DNA from: Welwitschia mirabilis
Taxonomy: Eukaryota; Gnetophyta; Gnetopsida; Welwitschiales
Direction of reading: 5' to 3'
NCBI GenBank assembly: GCA_051453625.1
Contig: JBOZIK010000001.1
Coordinates: 272,957,811 to 273,021,810, forward strand
DNA length: 64,000 bases
Positions 10,040 through 22,160 of the stretch are shown one piece after another (position 1 is the stretch's first letter; each line of letters starts with the position of its first letter). The notes below the pieces were generated by a model, which was given only the letters and a program-made list of their open reading frames with translations, ran no database searches and had not been told where the DNA came from. The translations under genes and the position numbers were made by a program.

Positions 10040-11177
10040 ATGAAGAAGACTAATTTCTCCAAGAAAGAAAGATCCCTAATTTTGGACATTAATGAAGATG
10101 CCTACCATGAGATTAAGAAGAAACTTTATATAGTTTAATTAAAAAATCCATCTTATCTGATCCATGATCAAGGCTAGATCAAATTTGTGACTAGGTGGTA
10201 ACTAAATGGATGGAAGTTAGTAAAGTTAATGTTACTTCTATAAGGGCTAGTGCTATTTTAGTTAGATAATAAAAGCGATCAAGATGAAAAAATCATAAGG
10301 GGATCTTAGTTCTTTGGGGTTTTGGTATCACCCTATCTAAATGGATTCCAGGGGTATAATCATACCCACATCTATTTAATAGGCTATTAATTTTGATTCA
10401 CATCCACAAGTTTCCATTGAAGTTTTAGGATGAAGATGTCTTAAAAAAATTCTTGCTTAGTTTAATAAACTAATCAAACTAGATAGGAATAATGTTAAAC
10501 AAATGAGACTAGTTATGACCATATTTTACATATGAATGAGCCTAAAGGACATAAAGGAGATTCAATCTGTAAATTTCAGATCTAAATGGAGAACTTATGA
10601 ACTTGAAGTTACTTATGAGACCTTCTGGTCCTCTGTAATGTTTGTAGATAATTAGGGCACATTTTAGGGAGATGTATTTATTTTGAAAAGAAATATTCAC
10701 ATTATGATAGAATGGTTTATTTAAGAGAATAATGTAAAAAACAGTTGGTTGACATTAAAGAAAAGTAAAAGAAAACCTATAGCTTTTGTGGGAAGACCAA
10801 ACATAATTAGAGCATATGTTGACATAAGTAAAGAAAGGAAAACATGGGGAAAAGTACTACTATTTTCTCAAAGAAAACTAAGAACAGAAAGGAGAAGAAG
10901 GTACAATAAAGAAAGTATAAACCCTTTAACCTCTTGTAAAAGAAGAAGATACCCACCAACTACCAAATAGTGATAAACCTAATATTGTAAAAACTTAAAT
11001 AAAAGAAATGTCCAGCTATAAAACCCTTCAAGAAATGGAAACAATAGAGAATGTGACTAATAGCTCCTAAGCTACCATTAAAGATACACTAAGAAAAGGT
11101 TAGATGTCCAAAAAGGAACAAAAACACCCCCCACTAAGAAAAGGTTAGATGTCCAAAAAGGAATAAAAACACCCCCA
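10040..11177 (+). pseudogene. LINE copy 1 ORF1 (DUF4283-like RNA-binding protein with CCHC knuckle)
   Basis: The frame probably starts at ATG 10040 (MKKTNFSKKERSLIL). Decayed text up to 10630 keeps the feel of plant LINE ORF1 with a DUF4283-type domain, including KLIKLDRNNVKQMRLVM and SLKDIKEIQSVNFRSKW. At 10634-10675 the frame reads C-N-V-C-R-stop-L-G-H-I-L-G-R-C, a CX2CX4HX4C zinc knuckle with one stop inside. A 73-codon open stretch (10749-10970) is Lys/Arg-rich, consistent with nucleic-acid binding. ORF1 proteins of L1-type elements coat the element RNA. Frameshifts and stops make it non-functional. Confidence 0.72.
11088..11177. repeat. 45-bp tandem duplication just before LINE ORF2
   Basis: The unit ACTAAGAAAAGGTTAGATGT plus 25 bases is present twice (11088-11132 and 11133-11177), with only minor changes such as GGAACA versus GGAATA. 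LINE copy 2 has a single unit at the equivalent place (about 19172-19215), so the duplication is specific to copy 1. Confidence 0.88.
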
Positions 11178-14110
11178 ATGAATTATCTTACATCGAATTC
11201 CAAGAGACTAGGGTCCCCCTATAAGAAAAAGATTTTAAGAAATCTTATCAGTTAGTTTAATATTAATTTTTGTTTATAGGAGATAAAAATAAAAATGCTA
11301 AGAAAATAGTGATTTTAGGGTAATAAGTAAATTCCTTTACCTATTTAGCCTAAGGCAATTATAGAGGACTCATGATCTCCATAAAATAGGAGGCAAATTT
11401 GATTAATAGTAGTAAGAATCACATAATAATTTTTCTTAAAGAAGAAGAATAGACTATAATAAACATTTATAGTCCCTAAAATAATTAATATAAATACTCT
11501 ATCTTAGAAGAATTATATCAAACAGTGATAAATAAATCTAAATGAATCATTGTAAAGGATTTCAATCATTACCTCCACCATTGGCAAAAATTAGAAGATG
11601 ATAACTGGAATTCTAGAGGAGCTTCAATTCTTAAAGAGTTTTTGACATGAAATTCTCTTAAAAATATTCATACTATAGGATACATGTACACATGATGTAA
11701 TATAAAGATGGGTAACAATATAATCATGTTTACTATTAACAAAATCCTTGCTAGTAAGGACCTAGCTAAGCTCTCAATTAAAATCCTTTGGTTTAAATAT
11801 GATAGATTCAAATCATCATTCTATTAGACTCAGAGTAGGGGCTATTTGCCTTAAAGAACCCTATTTTACATGAAATAGTATTAGATTAATTAAACAAAAA
11901 CTAGAACATTAATGAAAAAAATATGGGCCTAGTATGATCGGACTTAATCCATAACTTTTCTATATAGTGGTCTCAATACCTTAAAATCTCACATAAGATA
12001 TTAGAAAAGGAAAGATAAATAGAGGTTTAAGTTATAAGTAGAACTTCAAAAAGAAATTCAAAGAATTTAAACTAAGCAGAAGGAGGAAGGAAACCAAGAT
12101 AACCTATGAAACAAGAAATATTAGTTCTTACTAAAACTTTAAGAAATAAATGCTAATGAAAAAATTTATTGGAGAGGACATTCATGAATCAAATGGCTAA
12201 AAGAAGGAGATAAGTACATCAAGTTTTTCTTCTAGCAAGACAACTAACATAGATTAGATAATAGGATTAGAAGGCTTATCATCAGAGGCCAAATAATAGA
12301 AAATAAATAGGACACAGTTAATAAAATGTAAGCCCATCTTATAAGAATTTGGGAATGGGAAGATATAGCCCCAGCCTTATTCTAGAGAATAAGAGAAATT
12401 ATAATGAGAAAAATTACCTATATGTTAAACCTTTGAGTAGAGACAAGATTTTGGCTGCTATGAGATCTATGAAGAACAATAGAGTCCCTAGCACTAATGG
12501 GTGGCTAGTTAAACTTTTAAAATCTCACTTCTTCACATTAAGAGATAATATTTAGGATGTCATGCAAGAAGTTTTTCATAACAAGTAAATATCTAGGGAA
12601 AAGAATAGAACTAGGATGGTTCTTATTTCTAAAAAGAGGAATGCTAGTAAACTAGAGGACTTTAGAACTTTATATGTCTACAATGTTTTTTATAGATTCC
12701 TCACAAAAATCATGGTTAACTGAATCACTCCCTTGCTTTCTAAGGTAATTTCAGAGAACCAACAAACCTTCATCTAATTCAAGTGTATCCAAAACCAAAT
12801 CCTATTGACTCGTGAGATTAAATGTAAATTTCATCTTCTCATTACTAAATTAGATATTGCCAAAGCTTATAATTTGGTTAGTTAGCAAATGTTAGAAAGT
12901 ACCCTTAGAAAAACTAGTGTTGAACCACATTCAATGACATTTGGTTGGATATGTAGGCCTCAGACACATTTAGTATAAAGGTTAACAATCATAAATAAAA
13001 TTTCTTTTTAGTAGGTTAAGGATTAAGAAAAGCAGACCCTCTATCCCCCTATTTTTTTCTCCTTATGATGAATGTTTTATAAGTCTTTTAAAAAGTAATG
13101 AAGCCACATGAACTAGAATTAGAGGTTAAATTTTTATCAATAACCATTATGTATATGATACCATCATTATGACTAAGGCTTCATATTAGCAATTAAAAGA
13201 TATCAAGAATTTCATGAACTTTTTTGTAGTAGCTATAGGTCTTCACACTAATTGGAACAAGTTAAGAATATATGCTTTAAGTAGAAAAAGTGCTAGAGGA
13301 GGCTAAATCACCCAAATTCTAAATGTAAAACTAAGATACTTGTAGGATATCTACCTGGTAATTCCCCTTTAAAATTGACATATGACCCTTACCTAGAATT
13401 ACATCCTTCAATTTATTCAAAGATGGTTCAACTCATGTTAGAATAATTTTCTCTTATCCAAAGTAAAGATCATCATTAAAAACTCATGTTTAACCTCCTT
13501 TTTCTGATATATAGCTTCTATTATCATTTCCTCAAGGAATATTATTCAAAAAATTAGAAGAACCTTAAAGAAGTTTATATGGTCTAGACATAAAAAGCAA
13601 AACTGAATGCATCTCTACAAATGCAAAACAATAGCCTATCCAAGAGAATCAGGAGGTTGGAGAATTTATAAACTAGAGGATTGCATCCTTATTAGAGCTC
13701 ATAAGGTCTTAAAAAGACTACATGAAAGAGGAAAAACTTAAAGTAATTTAATTAATCACAAATACATAAATTGAAAAATCAATTAGGGAGAGTTCTACCT
13801 AAGGAAATAACTTAGCAAATCTTGAAAACAACTTCTAGAATTAAAAATTTGTTAAACAGATTTAAGAAAATAGATTCTCTTAAAGAAATATGAAAAATAT
13901 GAATCATATAAGAAATATTGAAAGGTAAAATTCCAAAAAAAATTAAATTATTTTATTGGCTAAAATATTATCATAGAGTTCTAACCAGAGATTAACTACT
14001 CAACAGGGGATTTCTAGTGGAAATAAATTATCTTATTTTCTAATCATATCCTAAAACTACACATCAATTATTTCATTAATGCACTTGGAGTAAAGAATTA
14101 CTAGCAATAA
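11178..14110 (+). pseudogene. LINE copy 1 ORF2: endonuclease, reverse transcriptase, zf-RVT-like region
   Basis: ATG at 11178 begins MNYLTSNSKRLGSPYKKKIL, matching the typical start of a plant L1 ORF2 apurinic-type endonuclease. The reverse transcriptase is visible at 12349-12555 (VKPLSRDKILAAMRSMKNNR, then GWLVKLLKSHF). Further on is the palm region, where the expected Y-A-D-D is Y-V-Y-D at 13148-13159, followed by TIIMTKAS and FVVAIGLHTNWNKL. At about 13930-14100 LFYWLKYYHRVLTRD and a later HQLF...CTWSKE match the zinc-binding zf-RVT region. Frames change several times and stops are frequent. The APGPDG-type motif is degraded here (VPSTNGW) but preserved in copy 2. Confidence 0.82.
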
Positions 14111-15232
14111 TAAAGAAGTACTATTAGAGCTATAGTGTTTCTAACACACACTTAAATATTGGAATTCATTTAAAATATTGAAAATTAGATAATTAGAAAT
14201 GATTTGATTTTTAATAACACTTCCTTATGATTTCATTTAAATACTTCTAGAAGGATTAAATGCTAGCACTTTGAAGGTTGTCTAAACCTGTGGGAAAAAG
14301 TATAGGCTATGGGATGGAAAACCCTCTTGCACAAGGTTAAAAAAGATTAGGGAGTCAATATTATGCCTTTTTATAGATGTTAAAGAGGAGATAACATCAC
14401 TTACAAAAGAATCCCTATCAAAATAACTGAATATTCCCTCTCTAAATTCTTGAAGATCCCTATAGCTAGAGAAAGATTCCCTCTTGGAAGCTAAGGATAA
14501 TGGGAAGTGCTTTACTTCCTCCTCAGTGAGATTTCTAAGTTATCAAGTGAGTACATCAATTAAAATGTGCTATTGCCCTCATGAGGTTTAGGCATAGAAC
14601 TAGTTCACTAATATTTCATCTAATCTAGAAACTACTCTAATATCTCAGGATTGTACTTTAAATTTATCAAATCCCTAGACCTAGGGAACTAGGTGAATTT
14701 ACCTTTTTTTTTTTTTTTGTTTAAGCCCTTCAATGTAAAGATTCATCTAGATATTCTGGATTAATTTTGACACTGTGACAAGCTGCTAATGAAATCAGGA
14801 CAAGAGAGGCTTCTTCTCCTCGTTTGTGGTGATGCCTCCATTAGACTTCATAAAGGAGAGGTCCTAAGAGAAGAGCCACCATGGAAGGAACTCCTTAATT
14901 TAAGGGAAACATTGCATAAGATAGCCTGAGTCAGTTGGAGGTGACTCCACCCTAGACCACACAAAGAAGACGAATTCGTCCCCAGCTTAACAGGAGACAA
15001 CTCAGGAGATAGCTAAAGAGCCAGTTTAAGAACATCTATTATCTGACTCCTAGGAGTAAAGGAGGCATGACCAGGCCTCCCCTTAGTCATAAAGAAGCCC
15101 TAGTTCTGCCTAGAATTCAACCACAAACTCTTCTTCAATAGAAATGTAGCATAACCCTTAGGAGGATATATATACATGAATGCTATAAAATGGGAACTTA
15201 TGATTGCAAAAATCCATGCACTAAAGAGATAA
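14111..15232 (+). other. LINE copy 1 region between zf-RVT-like and J-domain-like parts; decayed, function unknown
   Basis: Copy 2 aligns at 22160-23337. Short shared words survive in both, such as GWKTLLHK, ALQ(C/R)KD and TPRSKGG or PEVRKA in similar places. The region was therefore probably coding once, either as an ORF2 extension or as a further ORF. I recognise no family. A poly(T) run lies at about 14704-14719. Confidence 0.5.
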
Positions 15233-15421
15233 CCCTTCATCACATTAGGAATCTCCCACAGAGCCCTCCCTCAAGCCATCAAGTCCAATTACAGAAAGAA
15301 AGCTCTTAGACTATGTCCAGATAAAAATCAAGCAGGTGCTAAAGAATTCAAAGAGGTAAATCAGGCCTTTGAGATGTTATTTGATGAAATGCACCACTTT
15401 TTACTATAACACAACTATGGT
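15233..15421 (+). pseudogene. DnaJ J-domain-like frame in LINE copy 1
   Basis: A 63-codon frame reads ITLGIS at the start, then IKSNYRKKALRLCPDKNQ, KEFKEVNQAFEML and finally a stop and HNYG. This is the J-domain layout: a helix-I D/P-x-x-x-LG-(I/V)-S, helix II with the basic Y-R-K-K-A-L, an HPD-loop equivalent (C-P-D at 15314-15322), helix III F-K-E-V-N-x-A-F-E-x-L, and a terminal Y-x-x-G. J-domains stimulate Hsp70 ATPase through the His-Pro-Asp motif; here His is replaced by Cys. The frame has one stop near its end and no indel relative to copy 2. It sits about 350 bp from the LINE 3' end. Confidence 0.78.
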
Positions 15422-15782
15422 AATCTTTTTTCTTTCTGTAGAGGATACTAATCCTCCATCTTTAGGTCTTTTCTCTAGCTTAAGTTAAGTTTTGTCATTT
15501 TTGATATTCTAGGGTGTTTTCACCCCTAGTCTGTTAGTTAATAGTTCTTCTCAGTAGTTAATGCATAATACTCTTCTAGATAGTTAGTTTCCCGTCTTTA
15601 CTCTATTTTCCTAAGGGCGCTTTCATTCTTAATTTTGTTGTATTTCCAGTTCATTCCTATACTTTTAGTAGAATGTTCCCTCTTTCTTTGAACAATTTAA
15701 ATTTTCCCTCAAGTTAGGGCATTATCACCCCCCTAACGTAAATTTTCTAGTTTAATATACTTTTCTCTTTTTTGAAAAAAAT

Positions 15783-15943
15783 AAGTATCAAAAACTATAC
15801 ACACTTAATATCAAGAAATTAGATTGAGAATGAAGACTAAAAATACCACTTTCATCATAAAGAACTTCAATCCTATTCAAGCATAACAAGTATGAAAAAC
15901 TATATATAAATATCAAGAAATTAGATTGAGAATAAAAACAAGA
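15783..15943. repeat. two-copy direct repeat of about 50 bp, about 107 bp apart
   Basis: AAGTATCAAAAACTATACAC with ATATCAAGAAATTAGATTGAGAAT (from 15783) recurs at about 15889 as AAGTATGAAAAACTATATAT with the same ATATCAAGAAATTAGATTGAGAAT core. It lies immediately after the LINE copy 1 poly(A). Confidence 0.8.
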
Positions 15944-18136
15944 TTTTATTACATGGAATGATAAACTCCACACCAAAGAAAGAAAAGTCACAATAAGAAA
16001 ATGTCATTCTGGCCTTAGAGGGCTAGTTCATTCCCAAAGGAGTAGCTTAAAAGCTAGATATGATATGATCTTTCAAAACTTTCTATAAAAATCAACTCTG
16101 AATCAACAATAAATCATCTAAAAATAAGGTGCTATGGCCTTTTTGTACATTAAAAATTAGGGTTAGAATTAATTTTTTGGCCTTGGAATTTGTGGTAATT
16201 TTTGGTACATAATTGGGAATCACTAAAAAGCTCAATCAACTTAGCATCTAAAGATAATATAGAAACATAAAGATCATGTTAAACTTTCAAAACAAATAGT
16301 GCCATCATAAATAGTAACTATCACTATGTACTTTTTGTGACATATTCTTCTCAATTTTTGGCATCTGCTTCCTTTTCCCATGATAAACCTGAAAAATCAT
16401 AGTGTGAAGGCTAACTATTAGTAAATCATGATTTTAAAAGCATAAATCAAAATAAATCAATGAAACAGTGAGAATAACAATTTGATTATACTAAAGTGAC
16501 CTTAATTACTTAAGATAAATGTCAATTTTTTCATGCTAACACACCTCCCAACCAACCTTTTGCTAGTCTTTTAGCAAAAAGTATGAAAAAACTGAATAAC
16601 ATGGAAGAAGTGCAAGTGGAAGTTATTCAAGTAAAAGACAAATGTTAGTCATGTTTTAGGCAAATTCCACTTGAATAAGATGAATGAAGCACGAGAAAAA
16701 ATTTAAAGTAAAATGCCTACTTCACCCAACCAAGTTTAACTTTCTCCCTAAAGTTAAGAATGTGGAAGTTGAAATGCAAATATGAGAACAAGGCTTAATG
16801 AAATTTGAAATTTATAAGGCCAAAGAAAAATGGTGTGTCATATAAATGCAAGAAAACCATGAAAAATGAAATACATGCAAGTTATAGGAAATGAAAATGC
16901 AATGCAAGCTACATCTAGAGGTGCATGGAGTGAAAAGGAATACTACGAGAAATGGCTAAGTGAGGAGGCTCCATAAATGAGTTCCTATAAATGGAAGGAA
17001 TAGAGAGAAACAAAAGATGAAGAGTTAAGAAGGGGAAAGGTAAAAATGAAGAAAAAGCTTAAGAATGAAGATGATGAAGGGAATGTCAAGCTAAGGTGGA
17101 AAATGGATGAAGACTAAGTTACAATTTGTTTTTTATTCAAAATGAAAGTCATCAATAGGCTAGAATGAATGTTTATGTTGAGAAGAGTGGGTGTGCCAAA
17201 AAGGAGAGATAATAGTTTATAAACGATGGTGCTACTGATGAGTACTCACAGCACTATCAGTTTTCTGTGCAAAATAGTACATGCTTGAAATAGATAATAG
17301 AGAAGAATGCATGGTGTGCATAAATGTAAGGGATGATACAATGAAATGATAGAAATGCCTTGGCATGAATAAGAATCTGGTAAAATTAAAGCCTAAGGGT
17401 CATTTTTAGTTTCAATGATAAGCTAGACTAATTTGATCCTATAATGATTCGTGAAAGACGAGAACTTATCACAACAAACATAGATGTACCTTTAGGTATG
17501 CTTTTACATAAAGATGAAATGGTGAATGCATGTGATATGAAATGGTGAAATGAATGGAAATGGACTGGATTATAATGAAACTATGAATCCACTATGCATA
17601 CTATAAAATAATGAGAATATGAAACTAAAATAATGGCCTAGAAAAATTTTATTTAATTATAGATCTAAGTCAAAACAAGGCGAGGCATTAATGAAGGAAA
17701 TTCGTGCAAGTTACAAGTTGTAAAAACATCTTAAGTAATAAATGTTAAAATAAGAAAATCATGACATCTCGAGTCCCACCTTAGTTTCTTTCCAAATTTT
17801 CCCTTTCATAATAATGAGTAACATCCTTTAAACATTTAATTATATTGAGCATTCAGTGTTGTGATACCTTCTTCTAATAGATTTAACATGTTGTACATGG
17901 AGAAGTTAGTGTTACATTGCTAGCATGAATTTATAGCCTCAATGTAATTGAATGTATCACAAATGGATCATTAGAGTTGCATTACCAGTAAGCATTCATA
18001 GCTCAGATGCAGTTAACTATACCCAATAAAAATGATCATAAACAAATACGCTAATGAAGAACTTCAAGATATTTTCTTAATTTGCTTTGATCTCATTTTT
18101 CTTTCTTTCTTTTTTTTCCTCTCCCGCTCTCTGGCT
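15785..18136. other. spacer between the two LINE copies; origin unknown
   Basis: 2.35 kb with no recognisable coding sequence. The stretch CACCTCCCAACCAACCTTTTGCTAG (about 16544-16568) resembles text often seen in non-coding parts of plant gypsy elements, but this is an impression only. A two-unit imperfect repeat lies at about 17906-18044. It is followed by a pyrimidine-rich run at 18093-18127 and then the assembly gap. It is absent from the homologous LTR at 43.6 kb. Confidence 0.45.
17906..18044. repeat. imperfect tandem repeat, two units of about 68 bp
   Basis: GTTAGTGTTACATTGCTAGC...ATTTATAGCCTCAATGTAAT...ATGGATCA is followed by TTAGAGTTGCATTACCAGTA...ATTCATAGCTCAGATGCAGT...ATGATCA. The order of the blocks is the same in both units. 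Confidence 0.6.
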
Positions 18137-18236
18137 NNNNNNNNNNNNNNNNNNNNNNNNNNNNNNNNNNNNNNNNNNNNNNNNNNNNNNNNNNNNNNNN
18201 NNNNNNNNNNNNNNNNNNNNNNNNNNNNNNNNNNNN
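18137..18236. other. assembly gap (100 N)
   Basis: Exactly 100 N, a common placeholder for unknown size. It hides the 5' end of LINE copy 2 and any duplication flanking it. Confidence 0.99.
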
Positions 18237-19217
18237 CCATGATCAAGGCTGGATCATATTTGTGAATGGGTGGCAACTAAATGGATGAAAGTTAGTAAAG
18301 CCACTGTTATTACTATGCTGTAAGGGCTAGTATTATTCTAGTTAGACAATGAATAAAATCAGAATGAAATAATCATAACAGAACCTTGATTCTTTAGGGT
18401 TTGGGTTATTGCCCTAGTTAAATGGATGTCAGAGGCACAATTAAATCCAAACTTATTTAAGATATTGCCAATTTGGATCTACATCCATAAGTTTCCATTG
18501 GAGTTTTAGGATGAGGATCTCTTAAGAAAAATGACTACTCAGTTTGGTGAACTTATCATGCTAGATAGGATCACCGTCAAATAGATAAGACTAGTTTTGG
18601 CTAGATTTTTTGTTTGGATAAGCATAGAGGATACAAAGAAGATTTAATCCATAAAATCTAGATCTAAATAGGGTATTTATAAAATTGAAGTTATTTATAA
18701 AAACCTTTTGGTCTCTTGTATGGTTTGTAGAAAATCAGAGCACATTTTGTGGAGATGTGTTTCTTTAAAAAACAAATGATCACATTGTTATATAATGGAT
18801 CATTTAAGAGAAGAATGTAGAAAATGATTAATTGACATCAAGAAAAAGGCAAAAGAAACTTGTACTTTTTATGGAAAAACCAGACATAATCAGAGTATAT
18901 GTTGATATAAGCAAAGGAAGGAATACATGGGGAAAAGTACTATTATTTTTCCCAAGGAAACTAAGGATAGTAACAAAAAGGAGGTACAAGAAATGGAGTA
19001 TAACCCTTTTCAACCTCTTGTGGAAGATGAAGACACCCAACAACCACCAAATAATGATAAACCTAATGAAGTGGAAACTTAAGTGAATCGAAAGCCCAAT
19101 AATAGAATCCTTCAAAGAAGGAAAATGGCAGACAATATGATTAATAGCTCCCAAGCCACCATTAAAGATACACTAAGTAAAGGTCAAGCACCTAGAAAGG
19201 GGTAAAAACACCCCCTA
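18237..19217 (+). pseudogene. LINE copy 2 ORF1 (partial)
   Basis: Homologous to 10162-11177. The zinc knuckle at 18717-18758 reads CMVCRKSEHILWRC, a complete CX2CX4HX4C motif. An 84-codon open part at 18832-19086 is basic, with KPDIIRVYVDISKGRNTWGK, corresponding to the 10749-10970 stretch of copy 1. The upstream DUF4283-like part is decayed. The minus frame at 18828-19154 is only its shadow. Confidence 0.72.
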
Positions 19218-22160
19218 ATAAATTGTCTCACATAGACTTGCAGGGGATTAGGATCCTCTTACATGAAAAAGATCCTAAGAATACTTATCAGTTAGTTTAA
19301 TATTGATTTAGTTTGTCTATAGAAATCAAATATAAAAAATGGTGTAAAAAAAGTAAGTTTAGGGCAGTAATAGACTCCCTTTACTGTTACAACCCAAGGC
19401 AATTCTAGAGACATCATGATCTCCACAAAAAGGAAGGTAAATTTAATTCACAGTAGTAAGAACCACATCATAATATTCTTAAAAAAAGAAGTATATATTA
19501 TAATGAATATTTACAGTCCCCAAAATAATCAAGATAAAGCCTCTATCTTAGATGAAGTTCAGAGGACAATGATAGATAAATCCAAATAAATCATCATGAG
19601 GATTTCAATTAATGTCTCCATCACTAAGAAAAATTAGGGGATGATAACTGAAATTCTAGAGGAGCTTTAATCCTTAAAGTTTTTAGGTAAGAAATTCTCT
19701 TACGAATGTTCCTATTGCTGGATGCAAGTACATATGATCTAATAGAAGGACAGGTAATAATCTAATTATGTCTAAGATTAATAGAATCCTTACTAGTAAG
19801 GATTTAGCTAAGCTCCCTCTTAAAGCTTATGGTCTAAATAGGATAGCTTCAGATCACCATCTTATCAAACTTAGAGTGGGGAGAATTTCATCCTAGAGAA
19901 TCTTGTTTTATATGAAATGGTATTAGATTAATCAAATAAAAAATAAAATGCTACTAGTAAAAATTTGAGTTTAGTATGATGGAACTCAACCCATAACATT
20001 TCTATACAGGGGCCTTAATACCTTAAAATCCCACATAAGAGATTGAAGAAAGAAAGATAAAGAGAGGTCTAAGTCAAAAGTAAACTTTGAGGAAGAAATC
20101 CAAAGAATTTAGACCGAGTAGTAAGAGGAAGGAGATGAAGATAGCCTATGGAATAGAGAATATCAGTGCCTAATGGAACTTTAAGATATAAATATTGATG
20201 AAGAAAATTATTGGAGATAATACTCAAGGATCAAATGGTTAAAAGATGGTGATAGGCATACCAAGCTTTTCTTCCAATAAGCTAACCAACACAGATTAGA
20301 CAATAGGATTAGAAGGCTTACCATCAAAGGATAAATAATAGAAAATAAATAGGACATAGTTAAGGAAATGCAGACTTATCTCATAAGAATCGGGAAACAG
20401 TACGATATCATCCCTTACCTTATTCTAGAGAATAAGAAAATTTCTTATGAAGATAATTCTATACTGGTTAAACCCCTAAGTAGAGATGAGGTTTTAGCTA
20501 CTATAAGATTTATAAAGAATAATAAAGCCCCTGGCCCTGATGGGTGGCTAGTTGAACTTTTTAAATCTCATTTCTCCATATTAGAAAATAATATTTATGA
20601 CATGATACATAAAGTTTTTCACAAAAAATAAATCCATAGGGAAATGAATAGGACTAGGGTGGTTCTTATCCCTAAAAAAGGGATGCTAGCAAACCAAAGG
20701 ACTTTAGGCCTTTAGGTATTTGTAATGTTCTTTACAAAATCTTTGTAAAAATCATGGTTAGCTAAATCACTCCCCTGTTTCCCAATGTGATTTTAGAGAA
20801 CCAAGTAAACTTCATCCGATCTAGGTATATCCAATATCAAATCCTCTTGACTCATAAGATTATTCATTCTATTAAAAATATAAATTTCCTCTTTTTATTA
20901 CTAAGATGGATATTGTTAAAGCTTATGATCTACTTAGTTGACAAGCATTAGGAAGTCTCTTTAAAAAAAATAGTTTTCATCAAGATATCATTAATCTTTC
21001 ACTAGATATATAGGCATCAGCAAAATTCAGTGTAGATGTCAACAATTATAGATAAAATAAATTTTTAATAGGCTGAGGATTAAGACAAGAGGACCATGTA
21101 TTCTCATATCTTTTTTTCTCTGTGATGAATGTTTTACAAGTTTTTTAAAGAAGAAATGGAGTTACAAGAATTAGAATCGAAGGTCAAACTTTTACCAATA
21201 ATTATTATGCAGATGATCCCATCATTATAACTAAGGCTTTATGTCAACAAGAAAAATCTATCAAAAACTCCATAAACCTTTTTGCAATGGCTATAGGTCT
21301 TCACACCAACTGTAACAAGTCCAAAAACCACACTTTGGGTAAAAATTATATCAAAGGAGGTGAAACCGTCCAAATTATAAACATAAAATTAGGAGACTTA
21401 CAAGATATATGCCTGCGAATTCCCCTTCAAAACTAGTTTAAGACTCTCATCTAGAATTACATCCTTGAGTTCATTCAAATATGGTGTAACTCATAGTAGA
21501 ACAATTTTTTCTTTTCCAAAGTAAAGATCATCCTCACAAACTTTTGCTTAATATCTTCCTTCTATTATATAACCTCTGTTATTGTCTCCCTAAGAAATAT
21601 TATTTAAAAAATCAATAGGATCTTAAAGGATTTTATCTCGTTATGAGGTAAAAACCATAACTGAATTCATCTCTACAAATGAAAAACCATAACCAGCCTA
21701 GGAGAATCAAAATGTTGGGGAATTCATAAACTAGAGGACATCATTCTTACTGAAGCTTATAGGATTTTAAAAAGACTACATGAAGGTAGAAAACCTTGGT
21801 ATGACTTGATCAATTACAAATAAAAAAATTGGAGCACTGATCATGAAGAGTTCTACCTAAGGAAGCACCTCACTGAAGCTCAATAACAACTTCTAGAATT
21901 AAACATCGATTAGTCTAATTTAATCAAATAGATTTTCTTAAAGAAATACGGAAAATATATCACATACAAGAAATATTAGAAGTGTTAAATTCTAGAAAAA
22001 ATTAAAGTTTTTTATTAGTTTAAAGGATCATCATAGAATTCTAGCTAGAGATTAATTGCTCAAGAAAAGGTTTCAATTGGAAATAAATTATCCTGTCTGC
22101 TAATCATATCCTAAAATTACACAACACTTATTTTATCAATGCACTTGGAGCAAAGAATAA
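19218..22160 (+). pseudogene. LINE copy 2 ORF2: endonuclease, reverse transcriptase, zf-RVT-like region
   Basis: The start codon equivalent is ATA at 19218 (ATG in copy 1). The next words match the endonuclease start in a shifted frame (TCRGLGSSYMKKIL). An 87-codon open frame (20368-20631) carries VKPLSRDEVLATIRF and NKAPGPDGWLVELFKSHF (motif at 20521-20547), a reverse transcriptase signature. The catalytic YADD box is intact at 21206-21217, then comes PIIITKALCQQ and AMAIGLHTNCNKS. A zf-RVT-like region lies at about 21990-22160. Ten or more stops and frame changes rule out function. L1-type reverse transcriptases copy element RNA at a nicked genomic target. Confidence 0.85.

Larger units (their letters stand above)
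9795..15784 (+). mobile_element. L1-type LINE copy 1 (about 6 kb)
   Basis: It starts right after the target-site duplication with GAGAAATGTTATTGAGGCTT and ends at TTTTTTGAAAAAAAT. It contains an ORF1 with DUF4283-like and CCHC parts, an ORF2 with endonuclease start, reverse transcriptase and zf-RVT-like traces, and a J-domain-like frame near the 3' end. Copy 2 (18237-23890) aligns along almost the whole length but is clearly diverged, so the two are separate insertions and not a recent tandem duplication. All frames are broken. Its short poly(A) is not followed by the 12-bp duplication, which instead follows copy 2. Confidence 0.85.

Noticed and set aside
15788-15991. 67-codon minus frame with repeated FLI(L/F)...YSF words
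   Set aside because: Arises from the two-copy direct repeat after LINE copy 1; no coding evidence.
17764-17800. GACATCTCGAGTCCCACC as a possible regulatory or retro-element signal
   Set aside because: A single isolated GC-richer patch with no second copy in the window.
18032-18276. Frames across the gap at 18137-18236
   Set aside because: Same cause: the N run gives no stop codons.
18828-19154. 108-codon minus frame
   Set aside because: Shadow of LINE copy 2 ORF1, which is supported by its alignment with copy 1.
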